A model generated the notes under the pieces. The model worked only from the letters and a program-made list of their open reading frames with translations, searched no databases and had not been told where the DNA came from. A stretch of 64,000 nucleotides of DNA from Agarivorans aestuarii (GTDB taxonomy: Bacteria > Pseudomonadota > Gammaproteobacteria > Enterobacterales > Celerinatantimonadaceae). The DNA is taken from NCBI RefSeq assembly GCF_019670125.1, contig NZ_AP023033.1:2779001-2843000 (forward strand), read 5' to 3'. Each line of letters opens with the position of its first letter. The stretch's first letter is position 1. Positions 16,893-25,441 of this stretch are shown here, in pieces. Made by a program: the position numbers and the translations under genes.

Positions 16893-18290
16893 TTAACCTA
16901 ATTGGCCTAAAACGTATTGCATTTGGCTATTAAGACTACCCATTGTTACGTCGAAGGCAGTGTATTTTGAACGTAAAGTAGACTCATATGATGTCATTCT
17001 TTCTTCAAAATCTAACATTTGACGCTCTAAGTCTTTCTTTTGACTTTTAACAGAGTCTTCTCGGGTAGCTAATACGCCTCCTGACTGCTCATAACTTTTT
17101 ACCGTAGACAAAAAGCTGTCAGCCACACCACCATCCATTGCAAAAAGCTCGCCAACACCATCTAGATTAGAGTTAATGGCTTTCTTAAACTCAGTTTCAT
17201 CAAGTTTCAACAGACCATCTTCATCCATTTCTATTCCAATGCCATACATGGTTCGCATTCCTGGAGCCGCGTCATCGTAACCATTAGTAGAAAGGCCGCC
17301 TAGACTGTAGCGTAAGGTCCTAAACATAGGATCGCCGCTCAACTCTTTACGATTACTGTTATCATCGCCCTCAGAAACACCCGTTGCTTTAGTATGCTTA
17401 TCAATTTCTTTAATTACATTATTGTAGGCATCGATAAATGCTTTAACGTTTGCAACAGATTCCTCTTCGCTAGGTTGAATATCAAGAGCAACTGCTGATG
17501 ATGTCACTTTATTGACGTTTATAGAAACACCTGAGATAACATTTTCAAAAGTATTCGTCGAACTTGTCGCTTCAATACCGTCAATTGTGATTTTTGCAGA
17601 AGACGCGTCATTCACGTCCATCTTGCCACCAGCGTTGGTAAAATTATCTAATTCGGCATTTGCACCAGTATTTGTAACCAACAGGGTATTTCCATCGCCA
17701 GTTTCATCTGAGGTCATCGACAAGCGAATTTCCGAACCGGTATCAATTAAGTTTGCAGACACACCAAAGTTATCTTCGTGAGAATTAATTTGCTCGCGCA
17801 ATTGTTTAAGTGTTGTGCCTGCAGCAACGTCGAGCACCATAGACTCGCCACTAGCAGTGGAAAAAGTTAACTGCCCATCAGTAGTCGCTACAACATCATC
17901 TTCAGAGGTATATAGAGGGGTTCCACCATTTGCTGTGGCATCAATTGATGTTAGAGATGAACCTTGAGCAAGTTCTTGAACCTCAATGGCATAATTACCA
18001 TTTGTAGCACTGTTTGCTAGGTCAACCGAAAAAGACTCATTACCTTCACTTTCATTAGTAGTAGCAGTGCGTGGGAAAAAGGTATCCTGATTCTGGGCTT
18101 TTTCAAGAATTTCGCGAAATGCACTAAGTGAAGACTTGATACTGCCAACAGCTGAAAGGGTCACTTCCAAAGTGGTCTTAGTTTTCTCAAAACGAGCGTC
18201 TTTGCCAGCCCGTTCAGCATTGATAGAAACTTCGATGAGAGCTTCTAAATCTAAACCACTACCAATACCTGCTGCTGTGATTCCAGTCAT
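16893..18290 (-). CDS. fliD: FliD flagellar hook-associated protein 2 (filament cap)
   Basis: A 465-residue filament-cap protein that sits at the tip of the growing filament and folds incoming flagellin. The N-terminus TGITAAGIGSGLDLEALIEVSINAE is the family signature, and the C-terminal half has the helical ends QKKDLERQMLDFEERM and ...YTAFDVTMGSLNSQMQYVLGQLG typical of FliD D0/D1. The variable middle domain is beta-rich and acidic. It lies 22 bp after flaG and probably shares transcription with flaG, fliS and fliT. Confidence 0.95.
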   Translation of the reverse strand: MTGITAAGIGSGLDLEALIEVSINAERAGKDARFEKTKTTLEVTLSAVGSIKSSLSAFREILEKAQNQDTFFPRTATTNESEGNESFSVDLANSATNGNYAIEVQELAQGSSLTSIDATANGGTPLYTSEDDVVATTDGQLTFSTASGESMVLDVAAGTTLKQLREQINSHEDNFGVSANLIDTGSEIRLSMTSDETGDGNTLLVTNTGANAELDNFTNAGGKMDVNDASSAKITIDGIEATSSTNTFENVISGVSINVNKVTSSAVALDIQPSEEESVANVKAFIDAYNNVIKEIDKHTKATGVSEGDDNSNRKELSGDPMFRTLRYSLGGLSTNGYDDAAPGMRTMYGIGIEMDEDGLLKLDETEFKKAINSNLDGVGELFAMDGGVADSFLSTVKSYEQSGGVLATREDSVKSQKKDLERQMLDFEERMTSYESTLRSKYTAFDVTMGSLNSQMQYVLGQLG

Positions 18291-18312
18291 ATGTCTTTAC
18301 CTGCACTATATG

Positions 18313-18735
18313 TTAGACCAACTGATCAACAAACAAACCCGTAGTTTGACCAATCGCATCTTGAAACTTTCTTAGCCGTTCTTCTAACTGACGATATTCC
18401 TCGGTAGGAATTTCACGAATTAGCTCATCGGTGCTTCGATTGAGCACTGAAGTGAAAAACTGGCCATCTCTTTCGTCTACAACAAACTTCACATCTCTAT
18501 CTTGAACTTCAAGTAGCTGATTAAGCGACGCAACAACATCTTCAACCTGAGATTGGTCTTCATTTTGACGTTTCTCTTTTTCGGCTTGTTGCTGAGCTTT
18601 TGCCTTTTCTTGCTCTTTTTGAAGCGATATCTGTGCCACTTCCATCTTGTCAGCAGCACTTAAGTTTTGCTCCTGCTTATTGGGAAGATTCGATGCGATT
18701 GTTGAGGTGGATATTGAACTAACATTACTATCCAT
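18313..18735 (-). CDS. flaG: FlaG family protein
   Basis: A 140-residue FlaG homologue. The C-terminal domain VEDVVASLNQLLEVQDRDVKFVVDERDGQFFTSVL...ELIREIPTEEY is the conserved FlaG region, ahead of which is a Gln/Glu/Lys-rich coiled-coil linker (QISLQKEQEKAKAQQQAEKEKR). FlaG proteins influence filament length in polarly flagellated bacteria. It follows flagellin 1 across a hairpin, so some read-through from the flagellin promoter is possible. Confidence 0.9.
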   Translation of the reverse strand: MDSNVSSISTSTIASNLPNKQEQNLSAADKMEVAQISLQKEQEKAKAQQQAEKEKRQNEDQSQVEDVVASLNQLLEVQDRDVKFVVDERDGQFFTSVLNRSTDELIREIPTEEYRQLEERLRKFQDAIGQTTGLFVDQLV

Positions 18736-18759
18736 ATTCCAGACTCCTTAAACAAAGCA

Positions 18760-18787
18760 AGCCACACCTATACAGTATAAGTGTGGC
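18760..18787 (-). terminator. Terminator/attenuator after flagellin 1
   Basis: A hairpin agccacac..tata/tata..gtgtggct with a 3-nt loop and one G-U pair, followed on the minus strand by a U-rich stretch. It lies between the flagellin gene and flaG. It may cut most flagellin transcripts while letting some continue. Confidence 0.7.
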
Positions 18788-18814
18788 TGCGTATTTCTTC
18801 ACTATTATTAACGA

Positions 18815-19636
18815 TTAAACTAGAGCTAACGCAGCCTGTGGGCGTTGGTTTGCTTGAGCAAGAATCGAAGTACTAGTTTGTTGTAGAATCTGCGCTTTAG
18901 TTAAATCGGCAGTTTCTTTAGCAAAGTCAGTATCTTTAATTCGTGAACGAGCACCAGAGATGTTCTCTGAAATGTTAGACAAGTTACGAATGGTAGATTG
19001 GAATCGGTTTTGAACCGCACCCAATTCCGCACGCTCAGAGTCAACCAACTTAATAGCTGAATCTAAAGATGCCATTGCCGCACTTGCTCCGCCAACAGTA
19101 GATACTGATAATGAAGCTAGACCTAAGCCAGATGCTCCCCAGCCGCCTGAGCGAGAGATGTTCACACTGATGTTTTGACCAGCATTAGCACCCACTAGGA
19201 ATGCCGCTGAGTAGCCACCATCAAGAAGGTTAACACCACCGAACTGGGTAGTGGTAGCAACACGGCTCATTTCAAGCTTAAGTTGAGAAACTTCAGCTTG
19301 TAGTGCAGCACGGTCACTTGAGTTATTAATACCATCTTGAGATTGAACCGCTAACACACGCATACGTTGCATCATGTTAGTTAGCTCGTCCATCGCACCT
19401 TCAGCAGTTTGTGCCACTGAGATACCATCTTGAGCATTCATCACAGCACGGTCTAGACCCTGGATCTGAGATGTCATACGGTTTGAGATTTGTAGACCTG
19501 CAGCATCATCTTTTGCGCTGTTAATTCTGAAACCAGAACTTAAACGTTGATATGCAGTGTCTAATGTATTGCCTGAGCTTGATAGCTGGCGTTGTGCGTT
19601 CAATGACGACACATTGGTGTTGACAACTAATGCCAT
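18815..19636 (-). CDS. Flagellin (copy 1, downstream)
   Basis: A 273-residue flagellin that polymerises into the filament. The N-terminal D0/D1 helix is ALVVNTNVSSLNAQRQLSSS, with the TLR5-type segment LSSGFRINSAKDDAAGLQI, and the C-terminus is AQILQQTSTSILAQANQRPQAALALV. The variable D2/D3 domain is almost absent, as in short polar flagellins of Vibrio and Shewanella. The gene has a consensus sigma-28 promoter at 19783-19809, a ~140-nt leader and a strong SD (AGGAGG, 8 nt before ATG). It is very similar to the second flagellin at 20193-21017 and is a likely target of Maf glycosylation. Confidence 0.96.
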   Translation of the reverse strand: MALVVNTNVSSLNAQRQLSSSGNTLDTAYQRLSSGFRINSAKDDAAGLQISNRMTSQIQGLDRAVMNAQDGISVAQTAEGAMDELTNMMQRMRVLAVQSQDGINNSSDRAALQAEVSQLKLEMSRVATTTQFGGVNLLDGGYSAAFLVGANAGQNISVNISRSGGWGASGLGLASLSVSTVGGASAAMASLDSAIKLVDSERAELGAVQNRFQSTIRNLSNISENISGARSRIKDTDFAKETADLTKAQILQQTSTSILAQANQRPQAALALV

Positions 19637-19782
19637 ATTTTGAGCCTCCTAAGAAATTGTTCATCCTGATTGAACTGTGTCAGGACGACCAAAACCATTT
19701 GTTAGTTGTTGAACCCCTGGTCTATGAACCGTAAACCAAGACAACTTTGAAATGGACCAAAGTTTTAATAACTTCATATTAG

Positions 19783-19809
19783 TTAGCGGCAATGGAGGAA
19801 AAAGCTTTA
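19783..19809 (-). promoter_or_regulatory. Sigma-28 (FliA) promoter of flagellin 1
   Basis: On the minus strand: TAAAGCTT-N11-GCCGCTAA, one mismatch in each box to the FliA consensus TAAAGTTT-N11-GCCGATAA and exact spacing. The predicted transcript starts near 19776. Its leader holds a small hairpin aactttg/caaagtt at 19743-19764. Confidence 0.85.
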
Positions 19810-19968
19810 GAAAAAAAGAGGAAAAAAGCGGAATTTTTTTGCCGCATTTACGGCAAGCCTTGTAAACACTGGCTTTAAGCCCTAGAAAAAACTTCTGAAC
19901 TCAGTGAAAAAACGGTATATTTACGCTGACTGAGCAATAATTAGACGCCAAATTATTGCCGATAATTA

Positions 19969-19985
19969 TTGGCACGTACATTGCT
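19969..19985 (+). promoter_or_regulatory. Consensus sigma-54 promoter pointing away from flagellin 1
   Basis: TTGGCACG-TACA-TTGCT matches the sigma-54 consensus at every conserved position, with GG (19971-19972) and GC (19983-19984) 10 bp apart. It points in the plus direction, opposite to both flagellin genes, and opens the RNA gene described next. A plus-strand GCCGATAA just upstream lacks a matching -35 box. Confidence 0.85.
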
Positions 19986-19994
19986 TTATTACAT

Positions 19995-20190
19995 TCGCAG
20001 CCTGAACCGCTGCGAAAAAAAGGCCAAGTGAGTATGCATCACTTGACCGTATCGCTCGAAACGATAGGAGATTGAGAGCGAAACTAAAGCGCTACTTATT
20101 ATTGGTATGGAATTGAGCCTCCTAAGAGTACTAATAGCGCTACTGCAGTCTGAGGACGGTGGATTGAACCCCCACCGTCCTTTCTTTTTT
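19995..20190 (+). ncRNA. Candidate sigma-54-dependent small RNA between the flagellins
   Basis: A predicted ~195-nt plus-strand RNA from the sigma-54 promoter to a strong terminator. I see successive hairpins at 19994-20016 (8-bp stem, 7-nt loop, at the very 5' end), 20025-20045 (7-bp stem), 20050-20066 (5-bp stem), 20088-20141 (7-bp stem with a long loop) and the terminator. The long loop contains ttgagcctcctaaga (20113-20127), identical in sense to 19640-19654 and therefore perfectly complementary over 15 nt to the SD region of flagellin 1 mRNA. No credible plus-strand ORF with a ribosome binding site lies inside. An alternative for the 15-mer is decay of a duplicated flagellin leader. Confidence 0.65.
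20154..20190 (+). terminator. Strong plus-strand terminator of the small RNA
   Basis: A 9-bp stem ggacggtgg/ccaccgtcc with a 9-nt loop followed by tttctttttt on the plus strand. On the minus strand no U-run follows the hairpin, so it is oriented for the plus-strand RNA, although it could also protect the 3' end of the flagellin 2 mRNA. Confidence 0.9.
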
Positions 20191-20192
20191 CA

Positions 20193-21017
20193 TTATCCAA
20201 GTAGAGACAGTGCAGCCTGAGGACGTTGGTTTGCTTGAGCCAAGATGGTTGTCGACGTTTGCTGAATAATCTGGTTACGCGTTAGTTCAGCAGTCTCTTT
20301 GGCAAAGTCAGTATCTTTAATTCGTGAACGTGCCGCGGTTACATTTTCAGAAATGTTAGACAAGTTACGAATGGTTGACTGGAATCGGTTTTGTACCGCA
20401 CCAAGCTCTGCACGTTTACCATCAATTTGCTTAATTGCAGAATCAATAGCTGTCATAGCTGCGCTTGCACCACCTACAGTCGATACCGACAAGGCACCCA
20501 AGCCAAGACCTGATGTACCCCAACCACCTGAGCGAGAGATGTTTACGCTGATATTCTGACCGGCATTTGCACCAACTAAGAAGCTCGCCGAGAAAGTACC
20601 ATCTAGTACATTCACACCACCAAATTGAGTGGTTGTAGCAATTCGGCTCATTTCAGCTTTAAGTTGAGAAACCTCTTGCTGCAATGCGATACGGTCGTCT
20701 GAGTTGTTAATACCATCTTGCGATTGGATGGCTAATACTCGGATACGCTGTAAAGAGTTAGTAATTTCATCCATCGCGCCTTCAGCTGTTTGCGCTAATG
20801 AAATACCATCTTGAGCATTCATTACAGCACGATCCAGACCTTGAATTTGCGAAGTCATACGGTTTGAAATTTGAAGACCAGCGGCATCGTCCTTTGCACT
20901 ATTAATACGCAAACCAGATGATAAACGTTGGAATGAAGTATCTAATGACCAGCCAGACTGTGTAAGTTGACGCTGGGCGTTAATAGATGACACATTAGTA
21001 TTTACGTATAAAGCCAT
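20193..21017 (-). CDS. Flagellin (copy 2, upstream)
   Basis: A 274-residue flagellin, nearly the same as the copy at 18815-19636 in the D0 and D1 helices, beginning ALYVNTNVSSINAQRQLTQS and ending QTSTTILAQANQRPQAALSLLG. It keeps the short middle SRSGGWGTSGLGLGALSVS and so lacks a large outer domain. Differences from copy 1 are spread through the gene, so this is an older duplication. Two sigma-28 promoters precede it (21097-21123 and 21201-21227). The SD is TAGGAGAA, unlike copy 1, so the antisense 15-mer in the small RNA is specific for copy 1. Confidence 0.96.
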   Translation of the reverse strand: MALYVNTNVSSINAQRQLTQSGWSLDTSFQRLSSGLRINSAKDDAAGLQISNRMTSQIQGLDRAVMNAQDGISLAQTAEGAMDEITNSLQRIRVLAIQSQDGINNSDDRIALQQEVSQLKAEMSRIATTTQFGGVNVLDGTFSASFLVGANAGQNISVNISRSGGWGTSGLGLGALSVSTVGGASAAMTAIDSAIKQIDGKRAELGAVQNRFQSTIRNLSNISENVTAARSRIKDTDFAKETAELTRNQIIQQTSTTILAQANQRPQAALSLLG

Positions 21018-21096
21018 GATATTTCTCCTATCTATATCTTAACCATTTATAGGTTTTATTAGTTGTCAGTTATTTTATGTTTCTGACTTAACCTAT

Positions 21097-21123
21097 ATAA
21101 CGGCAGCACTTCAATATTCTTTA
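21097..21123 (-). promoter_or_regulatory. Sigma-28 promoter P2 of flagellin 2
   Basis: Minus strand TAAAGAAT-N11-GCCGTTAT with exact 11-bp spacing. The predicted transcript starts ~70 nt upstream of the ATG at 21017. Confidence 0.75.
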
Positions 21124-21164
21124 GCAATTATTTAAATTTTATTTTTAAGCTATAAAAGCATCAA

Positions 21165-21200
21165 AAGAAAAAAGGTTGCTTCAATATTGAAGCAACCTTT
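21165..21200 (-). terminator. Terminator of the flgF-flgL transcript
   Basis: A 30-nt perfect palindrome centred on aat-att (21171-21200), stem aaaggttgcttcaa, followed on the minus strand by a T-run. It lies 30 bp downstream of the flgL stop. Confidence 0.9.
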
Positions 21201-21227
21201 ATAACGGCAGAAAGAATTAAAACTTTA
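21201..21227 (-). promoter_or_regulatory. Sigma-28 promoter P1 of flagellin 2, abutting the terminator
   Basis: Minus strand TAAAGTTT-N11-GCCGTTAT: the -35 box is a perfect FliA consensus and the spacer is exactly 11 bp. The -10 box ends where the flgL terminator palindrome begins, so the predicted start (~21195) lies inside the hairpin. Confidence 0.75.
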
Positions 21228-21230
21228 GAT

Positions 21231-22442
21231 TTATAGGTAATTAAATAAAGATAATTGGCTAATACGGCTATACGAGGAATAAGAAGTATTTAGAGCAAGC
21301 TCGGCTTTCTGCAGGTTACTAACCGCTTCGGCGAAATCAACTTCGCTAATGGAGGCCCTTGATTGCTGGTTGATGATGTCCATAGACGAGGATGCATTCC
21401 TTACAGACTCTAAGGAGTTACCTCTTGCACCTATAGAGCCCAGGGTTAAGTTTACGCTTTCTAAAGCGTTATCAAGACCTACCAAGAAGTCACTTTGCGC
21501 TTCTACGTAGTCCCCTTGCGGCAAGGAAGTATCTTCTAATGCAATGATAAAATCACTCAACATATTCAATACATTATCTTTTTCGGGAGGTGCTAGTTCA
21601 AATTGCTCAGTTGATGGTGCAGCGCCAGTAACCGTAACATCAATTCCGTTAAAGTTAATTGCTTCACCAGGTGTGTAATTCCCCATAACAGGAGGTACTA
21701 ATGAGGTACCAGTATTATCTAAGACCTCATAGGTATCGGGTACACCTGCAGTAGTTTGTACCTGATAAGTATTATTAGCCGGAGTGATAGGGTCATAGTT
21801 TAGCTTATGGAAACTGTCATAAGCTTTCTGGTCATTAATTGTTGTAGATATATTTGCAGTTAAGTCATTCGTAACAAAACGCTTAAATACATTATCAAAC
21901 ACTTCTTGCCCAGTATCATTACTTTGAATATATACTGAAGAAGATACTTTTAATTCATTTACACCCGCATCGCCTTGGTAGTTATAATCTGTACCATCAA
22001 ATACGTAAGGCTTTTTCTGAGTTTGAAAGCCCGAAAAGACATAGCTACCATCAGCGTTTTGACTATTCATAAAATCTAGCATTTGGTTTTGGATCTGACG
22101 TAACTCCTGTGCGAGCGAAGCTCGTTCAGTGTCGCCATTAATACCATCACCAGACTGAACCCCCAATACTCGCGCTCGCTGCATGGCATTGATCATCCCG
22201 TCCAGGGTAGACTCTTCGAAGTTAAGAGCATTTTCCAACAGAGTACCATTCTTTAAGTGCTGCTCAGTTAAGGTTATTTCCGTAGTCAAAAACATGGTTT
22301 TACTCATGTCCGAAGGACCGTCAGCAGCGGTTAGCAACTTCTTATTAGTGATAAGGTGTTGGTTCATCTTCTCAACTTGCTGCTGAGAGTTGAGTACTCC
22401 ATTTAGTGAGTTTTGATACAAGTTAATACTGGAAACTCGCAT
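21231..22442 (-). CDS. flgL: FlgL flagellar hook-associated protein 3
   Basis: A 403-residue junction protein between hook and filament. The N-terminus MRVSSINLYQNSLNGVLNSQQQVEKMNQHL and the C-terminus ISEVDFAEAVSNLQKAELALNTSYSSYSRISQLSLFNYL are the flagellin-like terminal helices of FlgL. The gene follows flgK by 6 bp and ends the flgFGHIJKL transcript, with a terminator 30 bp on. Length is within the family range. Confidence 0.95.
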   Translation of the reverse strand: MRVSSINLYQNSLNGVLNSQQQVEKMNQHLITNKKLLTAADGPSDMSKTMFLTTEITLTEQHLKNGTLLENALNFEESTLDGMINAMQRARVLGVQSGDGINGDTERASLAQELRQIQNQMLDFMNSQNADGSYVFSGFQTQKKPYVFDGTDYNYQGDAGVNELKVSSSVYIQSNDTGQEVFDNVFKRFVTNDLTANISTTINDQKAYDSFHKLNYDPITPANNTYQVQTTAGVPDTYEVLDNTGTSLVPPVMGNYTPGEAINFNGIDVTVTGAAPSTEQFELAPPEKDNVLNMLSDFIIALEDTSLPQGDYVEAQSDFLVGLDNALESVNLTLGSIGARGNSLESVRNASSSMDIINQQSRASISEVDFAEAVSNLQKAELALNTSYSSYSRISQLSLFNYL

Positions 22443-22448
22443 AGTTTA

Positions 22449-24422
22449 TTACCTCACTGAGCTTAATAGAGTTTGAAAGGTTTCTTGCGCGGCACTAATC
22501 ACTTGAGCAGAGGCAGCGTAAGCTTGCTGGAAGCGAATCAAATTAGACGCCTCTTCATCTAAATTAACACCGGATATAGAGTTATGACGCTGGGTACTTT
22601 GCTCTAGTAAGGAGTTAGCAGCCGATGCCGACACCCTCGCCTCGCTCGTCTTACCACCAACAAAACTAACCACACTGGCATAAGCATCATTCATCGTCAT
22701 TTTGTTGTCGCCACCGGTGGCTAAGCTTTTACGTACTAAGTCTTCCTGCTGCAAGTCAATTAAACGTAGAGCATTGTAGTTATCATTAAAACCATCGGTA
22801 TTGTAACCCATGGTGAATACATCCCCCTCTTGCACATCACCGTCAATATTCATTTCATAACCCGGTGTTAGCGCGGGCACTGCGTTAGCAAATATTTGTT
22901 GGCCGGCAGTAGCAGCAGGAGCTGTTGCCATTAATGCGCCTAATCCGTTATAGATTTCGTAATCACCGGTTGCGTTAATACGCACTTCGGCTGGACCATT
23001 AACATCATACCCACCTGGCAAGGTAAAATTGGAGGTAGCAGGATCGGTATCATAAATGGAGTCAATGGAAACTGTTGCGTTTCCGCGATTATTAAGCTCA
23101 CGCTCAACCCGTATAGGTGAAGCTAACGCCAATTTCTCAGGCTGACTCATGCTTACCGTCATAGAGGCTGCCGCATCTCGCACCGGTTGGATAAGGTGCC
23201 GATCACCAGCAGCAAAGGGGCCAGATGAGAAATCCCAATCCATACCATCAAGTTGAAAGTTGGTAGGTGGGATTGTTCCTGCAATAGCCGCTTCAATGGG
23301 TTGGTCGCCATCATAACGCTGTAATTCAAAGGTTGTCGCTGAGGTAAAAGTCACACGGTAGTCATAGGGCGTTACTTCACTGCCACTGCCAGCAATAAAA
23401 CTTCCACTAATGGTGCCAGCGGTGGTGTTAGTTGAAAATTCTTTTCCGTTAAACGTAGGCAAGGTGAAAATATCACCCCCAATATCACCATTTAAGTCCA
23501 TACCCAATCTGTTTTGAGTATTGAAAGCATCTGTCATCGCAATCGACAATTGACCTAATTGGTTACGGCTAGTATCCAAAGTGGTTTTACGGTACTCCAT
23601 CAAACCACCAATGGTGCCGCCAATATCCTCACGTCCAATTATCCGTGTAGAGCCTGCCAAGCTAAGTGTCATCTCTTTTTGAGTACTATCTGGGTCACCA
23701 TCAACAATCGCTAGCTTAGTATGGTCATCTTGCAGCACCAAGGCTTGCCCTGAGCGCATAAATACCAGTGTAGAGCCATCGTCTTGAACGATGGTGTTAA
23801 TATCAATTAACTCGGCCAAGTCTTTAATCGCTTGATCGCGTTTGTCGGACAAGATTGCATTATTACCGTCCAGCGGACTACCACCAGCAGCCACAATTTC
23901 TTTGTTAATCTCAGCTATGTTGGAAATTAGTGCATTGGCTTCGTCAGCTTTTTCCACAATGTCTTGGCTGATATTTTTCTCTTGAACTTGATATTGTTCG
24001 TTTAGAGTGCGGTAGCGGTCAGTCAAGGCATGGAATTGAGATAATGCTAGCTCTCGAGTCGAAAGTGCAGTGGGGTTATCAGTTGTTGCGTGCAGCTGAG
24101 TAAAAGTATCGTCAAACTTGCTACTTAAAGATAGTGAGTCATCACTAAGGATTGCATCAATGTGGCTCACAGACTCAAGGTAGGCGTTACGGTTAGCGAA
24201 TGTAGAAGTATCACGAAACATCTGCGCTTGCGCAAAACCATTTAACACCCGCTCAGTATAACCTTCGCGAACGCCGCCTAAGGTATCGGCAGTGTAAAAG
24301 GTGCGCTGTAAGCTGTAACCAGGCGTATTAACATTGGCAATGTTGTTACCCGTGGTCATCAATAAACGTTGATGCGCGGCAACCCCAGAAGAACCAATTG
24401 TAAGTAGGTCGTTCATTGCCAT
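22449..24422 (-). CDS. flgK: FlgK flagellar hook-associated protein 1
   Basis: A 657-residue hook-filament junction protein. The N-terminus reads NDLLTIGSSGVAAHQRLLMTTGNNIANVNTPGYSLQRT, with the flagellar rod/hook motif NNIANVNTPGY, and the C-terminus SGVNLDEEASNLIRFQQAYAASAQVISAAQETFQTLL is the matching helical end. The large middle domain carries an insertion relative to the enteric protein (usually ~550 residues), as in many marine gammaproteobacteria. It is encoded between flgJ (7-bp gap) and flgL. Confidence 0.95.
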   Translation of the reverse strand: MAMNDLLTIGSSGVAAHQRLLMTTGNNIANVNTPGYSLQRTFYTADTLGGVREGYTERVLNGFAQAQMFRDTSTFANRNAYLESVSHIDAILSDDSLSLSSKFDDTFTQLHATTDNPTALSTRELALSQFHALTDRYRTLNEQYQVQEKNISQDIVEKADEANALISNIAEINKEIVAAGGSPLDGNNAILSDKRDQAIKDLAELIDINTIVQDDGSTLVFMRSGQALVLQDDHTKLAIVDGDPDSTQKEMTLSLAGSTRIIGREDIGGTIGGLMEYRKTTLDTSRNQLGQLSIAMTDAFNTQNRLGMDLNGDIGGDIFTLPTFNGKEFSTNTTAGTISGSFIAGSGSEVTPYDYRVTFTSATTFELQRYDGDQPIEAAIAGTIPPTNFQLDGMDWDFSSGPFAAGDRHLIQPVRDAAASMTVSMSQPEKLALASPIRVERELNNRGNATVSIDSIYDTDPATSNFTLPGGYDVNGPAEVRINATGDYEIYNGLGALMATAPAATAGQQIFANAVPALTPGYEMNIDGDVQEGDVFTMGYNTDGFNDNYNALRLIDLQQEDLVRKSLATGGDNKMTMNDAYASVVSFVGGKTSEARVSASAANSLLEQSTQRHNSISGVNLDEEASNLIRFQQAYAASAQVISAAQETFQTLLSSVR

Positions 24423-24429
24423 AGCTTAA

Positions 24430-25440
24430 TTACTCCCCTTCAACCGTTTGTTGGCTAAATTCCGCAAAATGTTTGCCATCTAAAATCTGACCAATTTTAT
24501 TGGCATATTGAGGATCGGTGGCATAACCAGCTGCTTGCAATTCTTTAGCGTACTGCTTTGCATCCATACCGTTAGCCAAAGCTTGTTGGTAACGCGGCCC
24601 TTCAACAAACGATAAGTAGTCTTTAACACTTTCTTCAAATGAGTCATATGAGCGGAAAGCTGCTCGCTCCTGATTGGCTTGACCATTTCTATATTCTAAA
24701 GTGTTCACAACCGCTTTATCTCCTTGCCAGCGACTATCCGCTTTTATCCCAAATAGATTGTGGCTACTTGAACCGTCACTATTAGCAATAACCTTTTTAC
24801 CCCACCCTGACTCAAGAGCCGCCTGTGCAACAATCGCCATGGGTTCAATGCCCTTATCAGCAGCCCACTTTTTAGCGACGGGCAAGATTGCTTGAATAAA
24901 CTCTCCGGGAGAGGCAAAACTTTGCCGACTTATTGCCGCTACTTCCTCTGTATTTTCACTAATGGCAGCACTGGCATTATCTTTTTCTAAAGTTTTGCTA
25001 CTTGCGGCCGCTACACTAGTCGATTGAGCAATATTCTTGCCAGTTGTATCTGATGCATTTAAAGAACGCTTCTGAAGATCAATATTTTGCCCACCACGTA
25101 ATACAGATGCCGGGGTAACATTGGCTGCTGCAGGGTCAAGCTGAGCAACAATTAGATCGGCAAGCCCTAAAGCACCAGAAGAAGATAATTCAAGTGCCAT
25201 TTGGTTATCATGCATGTCTCGGTAAGTTTGGGTGTGGCGATTATTTAACGGCGTGTCACTTTCAAACAACTCATTGCTCTTACGCATCTGTTTCATCAAC
25301 ATCTGCATAAACAAAGACTCAAACTGACTAGCAACTTGTTTAAGTGCCTTGTTCGGATCTTTTTGAGCAGCACTTCTTAGCTCATCTAAACTGGCTAAGT
25401 CATGGTAGTTTGCTGATTGTTTGACTGCGTCCATTGCCAT
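24430..25440 (-). CDS. flgJ: FlgJ: rod-binding protein with peptidoglycan hydrolase domain
   Basis: A 336-residue dual-domain FlgJ. The N-terminal ~110 residues (ALKQVASQFESLFMQMLMKQMRKS...NRHTQTYRDMHDNQMALELSSSGALGLADLI) cap the rod. A Ser/Ala-rich linker follows, then a GH73-type glucosaminidase domain (residues ~170-330) with IVAQAALESGWGKK carrying the catalytic glutamate and SHNLFGIKADSRW. It opens a hole in the peptidoglycan for rod growth in the periplasm. It follows flgI by one base. Confidence 0.95.
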   Translation of the reverse strand: MAMDAVKQSANYHDLASLDELRSAAQKDPNKALKQVASQFESLFMQMLMKQMRKSNELFESDTPLNNRHTQTYRDMHDNQMALELSSSGALGLADLIVAQLDPAAANVTPASVLRGGQNIDLQKRSLNASDTTGKNIAQSTSVAAASSKTLEKDNASAAISENTEEVAAISRQSFASPGEFIQAILPVAKKWAADKGIEPMAIVAQAALESGWGKKVIANSDGSSSHNLFGIKADSRWQGDKAVVNTLEYRNGQANQERAAFRSYDSFEESVKDYLSFVEGPRYQQALANGMDAKQYAKELQAAGYATDPQYANKIGQILDGKHFAEFSQQTVEGE

Positions 25441-25441
25441 C

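Noticed and set aside
19957-19964. Plus-strand GCCGATAA resembling a sigma-28 -10 box
   Set aside because: No TAAA-type -35 box at 11 bp spacing; the adjacent sigma-54 promoter explains plus-strand transcription better.
20034-20075. Short plus-strand ORFs inside the candidate small RNA (13 and ~37 codons)
   Set aside because: Neither has a ribosome binding site at proper spacing, and the longer one runs through the terminator hairpin.
19640-20127. 15-nt identity between 19640-19654 and 20113-20127 as a transposon target duplication
   Set aside because: No mobile element features lie between the copies; it is better explained as antisense pairing or a decayed duplicated flagellin leader.
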